The notes under the pieces are model-generated. The model was not told the origin of the DNA, ran no database searches, and saw only the letters and a program-made list of their open reading frames with translations. Source: Amaranthus tricolor (Eukaryota; Streptophyta; Magnoliopsida; Caryophyllales; Amaranthaceae). From it: a stretch of 64,000 bases of DNA. Position 1 is the first letter of the stretch. The number at the start of each line of letters is the position of its first letter. The position numbers were made by a program, and so were the translations under genes. This document shows, in pieces, positions 1-11,953 of this stretch. The DNA lies in the NCBI RefSeq assembly GCF_026212465.1, contig NC_080059.1, positions 11,638,329 through 11,702,328 of the forward strand, in the 5' to 3' direction.

Positions 1-275
1 CAAGAGGAAGGACAAAAATGGCCGAGACATCTTTATTCTCTTTATAGCATTTAAACATCCTTGTAAAAGATTATTCACTTAGTAAAATCAGAGTCATTGA
101 CAAATCTCTTCGGCAACATGCTAATACATTCATATTTTACAAATATCTCCTCATATTTAATTTGTGATTTAAGCCTTTTTTTTATAGTCAATATATTCGA
201 TTTTCATTGGATTTTAGGCACTTTTTAAAAGTTTAGTCTTCACAAAGTATTTTGCATGTAAATGTAATGTAAACG
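1..275. other. AT-rich intergenic sequence
   Basis: No gene or RNA is recognisable. From about 217 the sequence weakly resembles the stretch starting near 5360 (both carry a 'ttttgcatgtaaat'-like motif), so it may be the left part of an old repeat unit whose second copy lies at about 5340-6610. Confidence 0.4.
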
Positions 276-638
276 CACTACAACATAATTTGCTTTTAGT
301 GGGATATATTTAGCGATATTTAATTTAAATGTCGCTATTTATATTTCTTATAGTATATATAAAGAATTTAGTGACATTTATTAGACGCTTTAGCAGCATA
401 ATAAAAAGTCACACTAAAGCTTTTTGAGATATAGGATATAGTGAAATTTCTCACAAATGACACTATAGACTATATTGAGAATTACATATGCCACTAAAGA
501 CCAAATAAAGTGTCGCTAAATTACTTTATAGTGAAACTTAAAATAAAACCAATAACTATTACACTAAAAATTTGAATCAGTTGTATTTTTTTAATGCCAC
601 TAAATTTCATATTGTAAAAAGTTAAATTTGTTGCAGTG
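276..638. mobile_element. Small non-autonomous CACTA-type MITE
   Basis: The 363-bp element begins CACTACAACA and ends in the inverse, reading CACTGCAACA on the minus strand; the match continues imperfectly into a shared CTTTT about 20 bp in. Inside are repeated short motifs of the form TAGCGACA/TAGTGACATTT in both orientations, as in CACTA subterminal regions. The 3-bp flanks are acg on the left and aag on the right, so the expected 3-bp target duplication is present only imperfectly. There is no coding capacity. CACTA-type ends and subterminal repeats are seen; mobilisation by another element's transposase is inferred. Confidence 0.6.
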
Positions 639-1352
639 AAGATAGTAAACTAAGTTTATTGGGAATCATCAATGGAAAAGCTTAGAAGATTGTCAAGTGA
701 AGGTTAAATAAGAGACAAAGTCATAAAGAAAACGAGCAAGATATCTGATCGGGTATGCTCAATATCTGGTTAGGCATCTTCTCCTGACTTCTACAAGTTC
801 AAGGCAAATTGAAAATTTTGACATAGCCAATACTCGATTGGGTATCTCATGCAATAACTAAGATTTAAAGCTCTACACTATCATTTTTCTTTCCCTTCGA
901 TCTTATGTTATCATCATTGTATCATATGTTTGAGAAAAAGAAAAAAGAAAAAAAAAAGAAATGAAAAATGAAATATTTAAAAAACAAAAAAAAAAATAGG
1001 AAAAAAAAACAAAAGAAAAATGAAAGTCAAGTTTTTGAGAAGGAAAGAAAAAGAAAAGCCATTCAAATTCTTTTTTGTATTCAAAGGATATTTCATCATT
1101 ATCACCCTACCGCTCAGTAAAAACTAAGGCCAAGATATTTCCAATATTTCATGACCCCACCAAAATTTAACCAAGCTTACCATATAATTAAGGACATTAG
1201 GGTTAATGTTGCTCTTGACTGAATGTAAGTGGAGAGAATTGCTTTACAATGCCTACGATAAACACCATATAAAGTTGAGAATATGTTAAGAGCTTATTAT
1301 TTTTACCTGAATAAATGTTGAGTACTCGTCATTTTTCCTTGTTACATTCCCT
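639..1352. other. Old repeat unit, no gene
   Basis: AT-rich sequence with an A-rich low-complexity block at about 920-1060. The phrase around 825-850 (an 'aatactcgattgggtatctcatg'-like stretch) recurs in altered form at about 5520-5550, and the last 30 bases before the Mutator-like element resemble 6395-6415. It is best read as part of an ancient repeated unit interrupted by later insertions. No open frame of note. Confidence 0.4.
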
Positions 1353-1477
1353 TAAGTAAGGGAGCCTTTTCCTTAAATATTGTTAATTATAAAAGTATTT
1401 TCCAGTTTGCATGAAAGGGAAAATTATTTTCCAATCTACCGTCCACCTGGCATGCCTTTTTTTTTTAAATCTGCAAA

Positions 1478-1610
1478 ACCAACCGCCACATGAGGTGGCG
1501 GTTTACATTACAGGGAAAAACGCCATTTCATTTAGCATTTTATCAAAGACAAACAGCCACATGAAGTAGCGGTTTTGTCTGGGTAAACCGCCATCTGATG
1601 TGGTGGTTTG
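1478..1610. repeat. Cluster of short palindromes in the left MULE end
   Basis: Three consecutive imperfect palindromes of about 26 bp (about 1478-1503, 1550-1577, 1583-1610) share the pattern AAACCGCCA...TGGCGGTTT. Matching palindromes lie inside the right end. They could be subterminal transposase-binding sites or simply amplified hairpins; the function is inferred. Confidence 0.6.
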
Positions 1611-1985
1611 CTATGTGCCCTTGCAACGTCTTATTTTGTTCTTCTAATTCCCATAAATAGTTAGCACAACCTGCATTAAACTAGTTCAATACCATCTATT
1701 CCATGATAATCAACTATGAACCAGCTTGATTTGTAAACATTAATTATGAAAATAATGCGTACATATATTACAATCATCGAAATTGATACAAGAAGTTCAA
1801 GCCATATAAAGTGATACAAAGTGTATCAAACTACAATCCCCGCCCCCTTTTGTTGTGCGCACCGGTGGATGAGAATGGTGTAGACTCGTTAGCCTTTGCA
1901 ATGACATTAAGAGTAGGAGCTCGTCTTTAACTAGCACGCTGATATGTAATGATCGTATGCGGAGGCGATGGGTGTGGAGGAGTGG

Positions 1986-3472
1986 TCATGGAAGCTGGAG
2001 GAACAAATGGCGACATAGCACCGGATGTTGATGGAGATCTGGATGACCGACCTCGAGCAGATGAACGCTCAAGACCTCTTGTGGACCGACTACTTGATCC
2101 TCCAGAAGAGCTACTTCAGTGGCCCGAACCCCAAGGAGAAGGAGTGTGTGAAACGTTTGATCAACCTCATCAATGATGGGTGGAGTCGAAATGAGGTAAT
2201 CATACCCCGCTTGACTCAAACATTGGTCAATGACGTGTTAATGGAGCCGGGTCTGAGAACATAGCCGATACCCCACATCAGCGGGCAATGTAGCGGCCCC
2301 GTGCATCGTGTCATTGTATTGTATAAGGACCGATCTGATGCGCTCAGCCTATATGTAAACATTAAAATGTTAAAAGAATCACATAAAAGTATTACTATAT
2401 ATTGTGATTGTTAAAAGAAGACGTACCACTAACGTAGATGTAGGATGGTAATGTGATCCTGGCTGTGCAAATGTGGTGTTCGTGAGGCGTAGTATGGAGA
2501 TAGGCATATACCAATACATGTACGCACCAGAGCTCTAACTGGTGTAGTTCTCTCCCTGAACCAATCGAGATGCTCGGTCATTCTACGCATCTACTTGCGA
2601 TCTTGTCGTATGATGTAGTTCTTGTCCCCAGTCCTCTTATCAATCTCATGTAGTGCAGGTTGGGTGTCACAGACATCCGAAATAACCTGCTCCAAACCGA
2701 ATTGACGCATTACACGATCCAAGAGATGTAATTCGACGATGTCAGAACAAATTAGTGGACAATGCGATCTCCAAATCCCATGGCCCGATCTACATATGTC
2801 TGGCAAGTCGTTGTGTAAGACTGCCATGTCATCTGCAATAGAAATCAATATACTCAGTAATATGAAAAATTTATTCACAACTAATACAAATAATAAATCT
2901 TAATAACCTGGTCGTCCCTTTGTCGATCAAGTGCGTCTCGGTAGTAGACTAAAGTATGTGGGGAGTGGGACCTCAAATGATATATGTGAAGCCAGCTGCG
3001 TACAAATGAACATTGTGTTATATTTCCATGTATCATAAAATAGTGAAATTTGAATTTGAATAGGGAATTGATTATTGCTACCTCACTGCTAAAGGATCCC
3101 TCCCACGTCGATGCTGTAAACCTAAGACTAGTTCAAAATCTCTACGTCATCGTCTTGAGCATGTTGCCCAGGGGGTCGAATCATCCGAATGATAGGCCTC
3201 CCTATATGAATATGCTCCCATGACCATATCTGTAACAACAACAAGCAGCCTCCAATGTCCTTGGCACCCTTACGTGATGCTCGACATAAATTACGATCAC
3301 AACCAATTACATCATAGACTTTGCTATGAAACACCTCAAAAGAAGTATTTTGACGATGGATAAATATCACTGCATTCAATCCTCCATTATACACAACAAC
3401 GGATCCCATATAACTTACTTCCCCACTCCAATACACTATAACGGGATAATGATCCATATTCTGCACACACAA
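1986..3472 (-). pseudogene. Broken plant mobile domain (PMD) gene of the MULE
   Basis: Minus-strand coding remnants run from 3472 down to about 1986. The first block (3472-3128) starts with a segment resembling the N-terminal region of MULE transposases (a YWSGEV motif followed by VVYNGG and a Val-Tyr-Asp stretch). It then runs without a visible break into plant mobile domain sequence (GGCLLLLQIWSWEHI). The second block (2878-2591) holds a characteristic PMD stretch, IWRSHCPLIC followed by VELHLLDRVMRQFG. A third (about 2580-2400) contains WFRERTTPV and, in another frame, YMYWYMPISILRL. The last (about 2340-2160) reads through an IRSVLIQYNDTMHGAA segment. Frame changes and stops between blocks show decay, although some gaps may be introns. 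PMD proteins occur both as MULE cargo and as domesticated plant genes; here the transposon ends settle the context. Confidence 0.7.
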
Positions 3473-4061
3473 GCATGTTTTTCATGTGATATCACATAAA
3501 CTTTATTGTTGATTGTGAGTAAGGGAAGTATAAATGTGTATACAAGAATGTGTAATATTAAAGTATTACAACACTTATTAGAAGGGTCAATTCAAATATA
3601 AAACTAACAACACCATGTATATATACTAAATCCATTAAACTAACCCTACAAAGTAGTAAACTTTCATTGTAGCATTTCATCGAACACTTTATATGCTTAC
3701 AAAAGAAATCATAAAATTCAACAACAAATGTGTAAAATGTAAGCTTAAATCATGAAATCAACACAATGTTACAAACAATCAATCTATTATAAGTTCAAAT
3801 GACTACAATTATGAACAAAACAATCAATTTGCAAATTGAAAAAATTTAGGGTTATATTCATACCTTAAATGAGGATGATAATGAACAAGTAATGAAAGAG
3901 AAGATGGCAATGTAGTTGATTGATTTAGTTGAGTGAGGGGAATTGTGAATATGAAGTAATTGAGGAGCGTAGAAAAGGTTTTTTTTTTAAAAAAAAAAAC
4001 AGTCGAATGAGGGAGGAAGTAAAATAAGAAAGCAGCAGAAGCAGCAGTTTTGTACACGAAC

Positions 4062-4182
4062 AAAACCGCCATCTCAAGTGGCGGTTTATCCTAATTTTTT
4101 TTACCATGTATTGAAAAACTCTATTTCATCTAACTGTTTTGTTTGAATTCCTAAGTAAACCGTTGTTTGAGGAAGCAGTTTT
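4062..4182. repeat. Palindromes in the right MULE end
   Basis: A good palindrome of the AAACCGCCA...GGCGGTTT type lies at about 4062-4088 and a degenerate one (AAACCGTTG...AGCAGTTTT) at about 4157-4182. They mirror the cluster just inside the left end and so belong to the transposon. Confidence 0.55.
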
Positions 4183-4488
4183 ATAAAATAAAAAAAAGGA
4201 AAAAAAAAAATTCCCACGTGTTCTAAGTGGACATTATTCAGGGAAATATTTTTCCCTTTGATGCACAATGGAAAATAATTTTATGGTTAGCATTATTTTG
4301 GGAAAAGTTTCTAAGTAAGGAGCTACTAAAACTCAGACTAAGTTGGTAGAGAGAAATTTTTGTTATAATGTTTATTCAGTTGATGTGCTTTGACTTGGAA
4401 ATGGATGTTGGATTTGATTGACTATTAAAATCTTCATATCAATTGAATATTCTTAAGATGGGGATTATTGTGCATTTTCGTATAGTTG

Positions 4489-5277
4489 TGTCAAGAAACC
4501 AACTCAATCAAAAGTTTAAACTGATGGTTGAGGCCCCAGGATATCTTATATACTTTAACACGCCTCCTCACACGAGAGCTCATAGGGCTAGAATTGTGGA
4601 TTCAGCACATACCCTTCTCATACTCGAGGCTAAATATTCCACTTTAAAGGAGGGGTGGTTGAGATTTGAACCCTTGACCACTTGTCACGTTGACTTCTGA
4701 TACCATGGTAAATTAGGCTGGACTTATTGTGAATGCCAGCAATTATCGGGAAAAACATAAGGTGCACACACTTTACAAGCCAAGGAGTACATACCATCCC
4801 AAAACCATATGGCAATGGGAATAAAGTCTCCAATAGCTTATAAAGTGTACACACCATCTTTTAATTTGTCGATGTGGGATAAATAATCCCAACACCCCCA
4901 TGGGAAACACCGTCAATTAGGATAGGAATGTCATTCTTTTCGGACCTACCATTGTATAATTTTTGATCGAACCATCGGCTCTGATACCATGTCAAGGAGC
5001 CAACTCAACCAAAAGCTTAAGCTAATGGTTGAGGCCCTAAGATATGTTATATACTCTAACACACCCCATCACACGAGAGCTCTTTTGGCTAGAAGTGTGG
5101 ATGCAACACATGTTCTCCTCATACATGGTGCTAAATATTCCACTTTAAATGAGGGGTGGTTGAGATTCAAACCCGTGACCTTTTGTCACACTGGCTCTGA
5201 TGCCATGTCAAGGAACCAACTCAACCAAAAGCTTAAGCTGATGGTTGAGGCCCCATGATATGTTATATACTCTAACA
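4489..5277 (-). mobile_element. TRIM-like LTR element mosaic with 5-bp target duplication
   Basis: The 789-bp unit is flanked by the perfect 5-bp repeat AGTTG (4484-4488 and 5278-5282). It starts and ends with 72-bp terminal repeats (4489-4560 and 5206-5277); a third copy lies inside at 4990-5061. Read on the minus strand, each repeat begins TGTTA and ends TTGACA. The two right-hand copies are followed directly by TGGCATCAGAGCC or TGGTATCAGAGCC, the usual primer-binding site complementary to initiator-Met tRNA. Between the first and third repeats sits a different LTR-like block of 189 bp (4706-4894, minus-strand start TGTTGGGA), itself followed by TGGTATCAGA and preceded by a purine-rich tract. 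There is no coding capacity. Small size, short LTRs and missing proteins fit TRIM/SMART elements; the mosaic build is unusual. Confidence 0.75.
4706..4894 (-). repeat. Second LTR type inside the TRIM mosaic
   Basis: On the minus strand this block starts TGTTGGGATTATTTATCCC and ends in CCA, directly followed by TGGTATCAGA, a Met-tRNA primer-binding site. A GGGGGTG purine tract lies just upstream. The 5-bp flanks (tacca and ccccc) do not match, so it did not insert here on its own as a simple solo LTR. Confidence 0.55.
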
Positions 5278-5282
5278 AGTTG

Positions 5283-7974
5283 CATTGATATATTTGGATA
5301 CGAATTTGTGAGTTTCTCACAAAAAACTCTCACGAGACTATAACTCATGTTTCGGATTTAGGCCTTCCCTAGTATTTTACATGTAAATATGCTTAAAAAA
5401 AATGAGAAATTAGGCTTATTGAGATCGTATGAGATGCTTTGGATACTTTTCAGTGAAAGTAGAACAAATCCAAGGTGATTGGACTTCTGTGAAGAAAGCA
5501 AACACTTGGTCGAATTTCTCAATACTTGACTAGGTATCTCATGTCATAGCTAAATGAAGATCAAAATAACAATATCAGGTATCTCTAATACACGGTTGGG
5601 TATGTGACTGTAAGTGAAGTGGAATGTTACGAAAGTACAATATCCTACAATATAGATCTAAATATTATTGACATTTTTTGAGACCCAAAACCTAATCGGG
5701 TATCCGAATACCCAATCGGGTAGCGTTGATGTGGACTCGGTTATGTATCGTGCAGATATAACCTAATTCGTATATTCTAGGGTTTAGATTTTCTTATCCC
5801 ATTGTACATTTAACTCTTATTCTCTTGATATTTCTCTATGCATATTAGGATTTAATCAAACAACTGCTATTTATTCTTTTATTTTTTATTTATTCTTTTG
5901 ATATGTGTAGTTATTAGTATGAGTTTATGATTGCCGAACTTCAGATAATTGTTAGTCTCTCATGATTAGAGTTTAGATTAAATCCTGAGTAAGGTTTAAT
6001 CCTAATGATATATTATGCTATCTTCTTTAGTTATTGATCCAAAATTTAAGTTTAATAGCTTGTTTAGTATGCAATTGAAAATTATGTGAATTCACATGCA
6101 CCCGTAGCGAGTATAATATAGATAGTTCAACCAATAAAAATTTTACTTTAGTTATTAGTTTATTTTAATCATTCAAACCAATTTTTTCTTTATTACTTTC
6201 ATTTGTTTAGTAAATTTTCAATCAAAGAAGAATTTCTTGATTCTTTGTGTATGATCCGATTTGACCTAAGACTAAAAATCTAAAGGTAATTTAGTATAAA
6301 ATTTATTTTTAATTTGTGGCTGTGCAACCAATTGATATCACTTGAAGACTAAAAGGAAATCTAAATATATAAGTTGAGTGGTTGTAGTTCCATGTTATTT
6401 TCCCAAATGTAAGGAGCCACAAGTACTTAGACTAACTTGTACGAAAAAAAATTTGTAAGATGTTCGTTTAGTTAATGGGCTTTCGACTTGAATATGGGTG
6501 TTGGAATTGGTTGACTGCTATACTTTCTTTAAACTCAAAAGAAAAATTTCATGTTTGTTTGCATGTTCTTAAGATTGAAAATGATTATGCATTTCATGTA
6601 CTTGCATTGATAGAATCCACGATGTCCTTCTCTTAGGTGTTGTTGGTCTTTGATTTTGTAATGTTATGGGGTTGGGACAAGGGTATAGTTGTTCTATGTG
6701 CAGTCTTTTCTTCTTGAGTAGTTGCCGAGAATGTGATGTTGCTCTTTCTCAATTGAGTCCTTTCAATGTCATGTTCAAAAATATTTGGAATGGATCGGAC
6801 ATGTATTGTTGATTCATTTCAATGTGTCCATTTTCTTAGCTGAGCTTTGTATAGAAGGCATTGATACTGAATAATGAGTGTATAAAGCATTGATAGGATC
6901 GTGGATTGATAATGTTGTTTATTGTCCTTATTCTTGTATGTATAGAGAGATTTATTTTACCTAAGTAATTAAATATAGCTCGGCTAGACGGTTTCTTGAA
7001 ATAAATTCTACCAAGTTAACATTTGGACTCATGAGATTTGACTTGCAGCAGAATAAAGGCCTCTAGTGACATTAAACTAGCCCCCAACAGCACAAATAGG
7101 ACAATTAAGCCTGATTGAATATCATCCCAACAACAAGCTAACAACCCTAGGTCAATAATTATTCATAATCTTTATTAACTCAATTTCACCTCCAACTTTC
7201 TTCCGTTCAGATTTCAACAACTTCTAGTATTGTCCTTTTCTCTAGAAGATCGTTACTTCTACAAACCATCTAACTCTGCTCTTTAATATAATGTGTTTGT
7301 TTGGTGTTTTTTAGCCGAAATCCTTATTTTTTGTACACCCTTAATTTCTCTTCTAAAAGTGTTCTTTACTTTTTTTCCTCCTATTCGTGATTGGTTTCTA
7401 AGACAACATATTGTGAATTTGTTATTATTGATTGTATTTGCTCTTGTTAGACCGTATCTTGTATTGTTTACTTGGAAACAACTTCGTATGCTTTTACACA
7501 TACCTTCTCAATAGCCTTTCTAGCATCTTCATCATGTTGTAATTTTAGAACAACATTAAAAACGTATAACACATATGGTGCCTATTACAGTGTCACCAAC
7601 TTTATATTGTGTTATGGTCTTTATTATGAGATTTACTTTATTCTTTGAACAACTTTTCCCACACTTTCTTTTTAGCAAAATTTGTCCATCGTGGTCATAT
7701 GTATTTTTAGGTATTTTCAATAGTGAATGGTTATGACAACACAACTAACCACTTACCATTACATTTTTGCAAGTGCATTTCACATTGACATCCCTGTAAG
7801 TTGAGGTAAGTTATAATTTTCTGCACGTTTAAATTGTCATCAATCCACACACTAAACCATGTAAAAACAAGTGTTACTATTTTAAAGGGAGTTTATATAA
7901 TATACTTCTAGTAGGTATTATCAATAGTTATAATAGGTATTTAAAGTATATTTAAAAGTATGTTCATTAGATAA
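5283..7974. other. Repeat-derived intergenic DNA, no gene
   Basis: About 5340-6610 looks like a diverged second copy of the unit spread over 217-5300. Shared pieces include the 'ggtatctcatg' motif (5540), the 'taaggagcc/taaggagct ... cttagacta' stretch (6411 versus 4316) and a 'tgcattgata' stretch (6595 versus 5281). Near 5690-5720 the phrase 'cccaatcgggta' recurs. From 7880 to the CACTA border the sequence carries the 'agtaggtatt' motif seen again after the element. Short open frames here have no plant-protein character. Confidence 0.4.
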
Positions 7975-8607
7975 CACTAGTGGAAAAAACCTCATTTGCT
8001 GTGGTTTTTTTGCCATAATATGCTGCGATTTTGGCCCCAAGCATTAGTGATAGCAGGAAATGGCCTATTTTAAATGCTACGGTTTTAAACCGCAGCAGAA
8101 AAGTGCAATATATGCTGCGGGCCACCAGAAAACCGCAGCAAATAGTTAGACTATATGCTGCGGGCCTCCAGAATACTGCAGCATATAGTCTTTAACTATA
8201 TGCTGCGGTTTTTTGGTGGCCCGCAGCATATATTGTAATTTTTTTTTCTTTTTCGTTTAATAATAATAATAATCCAATAATAATGCACAATGTAATAAAC
8301 AATGGTTAATCCAATAATCCAATGATAATCACTAATAATCACCAATAATCTCTTTGTATTAATAAACTCTTGATCGTATATATAATATAATAATATGTAC
8401 CTACATATATACATTAAAGTCCTAAAAATCTAAACTAATTACAATTTACCAAGAACAAAAATTAGCAAGATACGCGGCAATCTTGTCTTTTAATTCGCGC
8501 ATTTCTCCATTTCTCAAAGGGCATCTTTCCCTTGGAATGTCGTATAAAATCTATAATATAATATAAAATTAAAAGATTAATAAACATTAGATTTTACCAA
8601 TAATATA

Positions 8608-8887
<280 letters not shown>

Positions 8888-9038
8888 TTAAGAACATAAC
8901 AAATACTTACGGCATCTATGTTTTCGACTGCAACCTCCTTCACGGATTTTAAAATATCGTCCATGTATTTCAGAGTGTAGTAGCCGCAATCAACGGAATT
9001 AGAAGGTTGTTGAAAGCACTAAGAGAAAATAGATGTTA

Positions 9039-9745
9039 GTGCCAAAAAAGCTTAAAAACACTTAAAATCTCAACTTAACACGTAATTTCTAGCATATGAC
9101 TATGATTTTCAATACTAACCACTTCAAAACAATAATATATACCAAATAGTGTTGTGTGCCAAGTTTCGTGCAAAACAAACCAAGTTTGAGCTACTTTATG
9201 CGAAAAAGTGCCAATAAGGCTTAAAAACCCTTAACATCGCAACTTAACACTTAATTTCTAGCATATGATTATGATTTTCAATTCTAATCACTTAAACACA
9301 ATAATATATACCAAATAGTGTTGTGTGCCAAGTTTCGTGCACAACAAACCAAGTTTGAGCTACTTTATGCGCAAAAGTGCCAAAAACACTTAAAAACCCA
9401 TAAAATTGCAACTTAACACGTAATTTCTAGCATATGACTATGATTTTCATTTCTAACCACTTCAACACAATAAGATATACCAAATAGTGTTGTGTACCAA
9501 GTTTCGTGCAAAACAAACCAAGTTTGAGCTACTTTATGCGCATAAGTGCCAAAAACACTTAAAACCCATAAAATCGCAACGTACCAACTAATTTCTAGCA
9601 TATGACTAGGATTTACAATTCTAACCACTTCAACACAATAATATATACCAAATAGTGTTGTGTGCCAAGTTGTGCGCAAACAAACCAAGTTTTGAGCTAC
9701 TTTACGCGCGAAAGTCCAAAAAAAGCTTAAAAACCTATAAAATCG
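9039..9745. repeat. 169-bp tandem repeat, about 4.2 copies
   Basis: Units starting GTGCCA(A/T) occur at 9039, 9208, 9377 and 9546, each exactly 169 bp apart, with a partial fifth at 9714. Each contains a 'taatttctagcatatgac' phrase, 'accaaatagtgttgtg' and 'aaccaagtttgagctactttatgcg'. The array lies wholly within the CACTA intron 9019-9765. Confidence 0.9.
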
Positions 9746-9860
9746 AATAGTGTTGCATTGTGTACCTTTACTGCTGTCCATTTCGAAAATCTGGCTCTGG
9801 ATATAGATCCCATTTGTCCACTTACTTTCTTCATTGTGCTGAAACGCATGTGAAAAGTAA

Positions 9861-10666
<806 letters not shown>

Positions 10667-11177
10667 CACTTAATTAAATCAAATTCGTAAAATAATTAAT
10701 ATTACGTACGCATTCAACAACGCTTTGAATTTTGTGTTGCTAAGCGGGCTTTGAGGTTTTTGTAATGCGTCAAAGACGTGCACATTGTTCGTTAAAGGAC
10801 AAATGACCAAAAGTATCCAATGCAAACTACAAACGCAAAGTTAAAATCAACGAATTAGAGATTATGTGAACTTAAAAATCAAAAGATAAGTTCAATTTCA
10901 AAAATAAAACTTACTCTTCCACATATGGAGCCAGAATGAACGTGTGTTTAGATGCAAGGGAATTAGTCAAAGAAGTCTCAATGTATGCTTTGACGTCATC
11001 TGGATCATTTACACTTTTAGTACCTGAAATCAACTCAGGACAAAACCATCCAATTTTTATTGAGGTTCACAAGAATTTAGCTCCTCGTAAGCCGCACTAA
11101 ACTCACGAATAAGAAAATTTTGTCAGTAATTCGGTTATTAAAACAATTAAACAACAATGCCTAACTTGTAAGATAAT

Positions 11178-11483
11178 GAATATCACCTCATGTAGACATG
11201 GATAAGAGCTACGTTCAACATCTCTCCTCTCAAAAATTTCCCAATGTCACTCGGACCAATAATTACAAATGGGCTCTCTACAAAGAACTACAAAGAAGAA
11301 TTGTTCCTTCTGCAGGTTTAGAATGATTGGGTCCTCCTCACTTATGCGAGATGCACAAGTGTGCAGCCATTTGCAATCTTGAGAGAGATCTTTTAGCTCC
11401 GCATCAGTCAAAATTGTAGTGATTGGCATCGACTTTGTCGACACCTTTGCTGAGGAACCGATCTCTCTCCTAGATCCCTTTGG
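11178..11483 (-). pseudogene. Middle exon of the CACTA gene, frame broken by a 10-bp duplication
   Basis: On the minus strand an exon follows an AG near 11484 and encodes a KSPKGSRREIG-like start, a stretch containing ELKDLSQDCKWLH, then ILNLQKEQFFF. The frame then ends early. The next recognisable piece, FVIIGPSDIGKFL followed by MLNVALIHVYMR, lies in another frame. Between them the 10-mer ctacaaagaa is present twice back to back (11278-11287 and 11288-11297); removing one copy in thought brings the two halves into one frame. This is the region that normally precedes the peptidase module in CACTA-encoded proteins of this kind. Confidence 0.6.
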
Positions 11484-11589
11484 ACTCTTTTGCTATTTCA
11501 ATTTATACAATTAATTTAGTGTAAGCATGCAATTAAAAAAATAAAAATAAATAAGTTACAAATGATTATTACCATGTTAGTGAATCGGA

Positions 11590-11853
11590 CCCAAGCATAT
11601 GGCCATGTGACGAAACTACCTAGGGCGTCTGATAGTTTCTCAAGGCTCCATTCTAGCATTGGAACCGGGAGTGAGAAATCTTCAAACCCCTTATAGTTTC
11701 CACGGTCACACTAATGTGGCCACTTGTAACAGGCATTGAATGCACTGTTTGGCCCTCTTTGGTTGGCTGGGCCACACCATATGCAACCTCAGTTAAGTCG
11801 CCATCACTAGCAACACCTAACTGAGGCAGCAAAAGAAAACAAGGAGTCGCCTC
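11590..11853 (-). pseudogene. CACTA gene exon between TNPA-like and peptidase parts
   Basis: A minus-strand exon begins after a TTTTCAG acceptor at 11854 and reads EATPCFLLLPQLGVASDGDL then TEVAYGVAQP. A later piece, EDFSLPVPMLEWSLEKL followed by FVTWPYAWVRF, is in a different frame (about 11660-11577), so a small intron or a frameshift lies near 11690. The Cys-rich, VAxG and TWP motifs resemble the linker region of En/Spm-like second proteins. Exact borders are uncertain. Confidence 0.5.
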
Positions 11854-11953
11854 CTGAAAATTGTTAAGTTTAATATAATAAGCATCATAATAAAATATTA
11901 AAACGCGTTGCAATTTAAATTAATAATTGCTTATATATTTAAAAACTATGTAC

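Larger units (their letters stand above)
1362..4311 (-). mobile_element. Mutator-like element (MULE) with 9-bp target duplication
   Basis: The element is bounded by perfect 9-bp direct repeats TAAGTAAGG at 1353-1361 and 4312-4320, the length expected of Mutator-family insertions. Its ends are long, diverged inverted repeats of about 100 bp: the left starts GAGCCTTTTCC, the right read inwards starts GAAACTTTTCC. Both arms share a TATTTTCC block, a GCAT-AAAGGGAAAA block and a GTCCAC block in the same order. Next to the arms lie short palindromes built on AAACCGCCAC...GTGGCGGTTT. The only coding remnant is a minus-strand gene with plant mobile domain sequence. A related unit near 6395-6440 continues straight across the equivalent point, like an empty site. 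No MULE transposase core is visible, so the copy is probably non-autonomous. Confidence 0.85.

Noticed and set aside
7283..7744. Small frames on both strands upstream of the CACTA element
   Set aside because: Low-complexity hydrophobic products, opposite-strand overlap and no recognisable domain.
9039..9745. CRISPR-like array
   Set aside because: The 169-bp units are contiguous tandem repeats without unique spacers, in a plant transposon intron.
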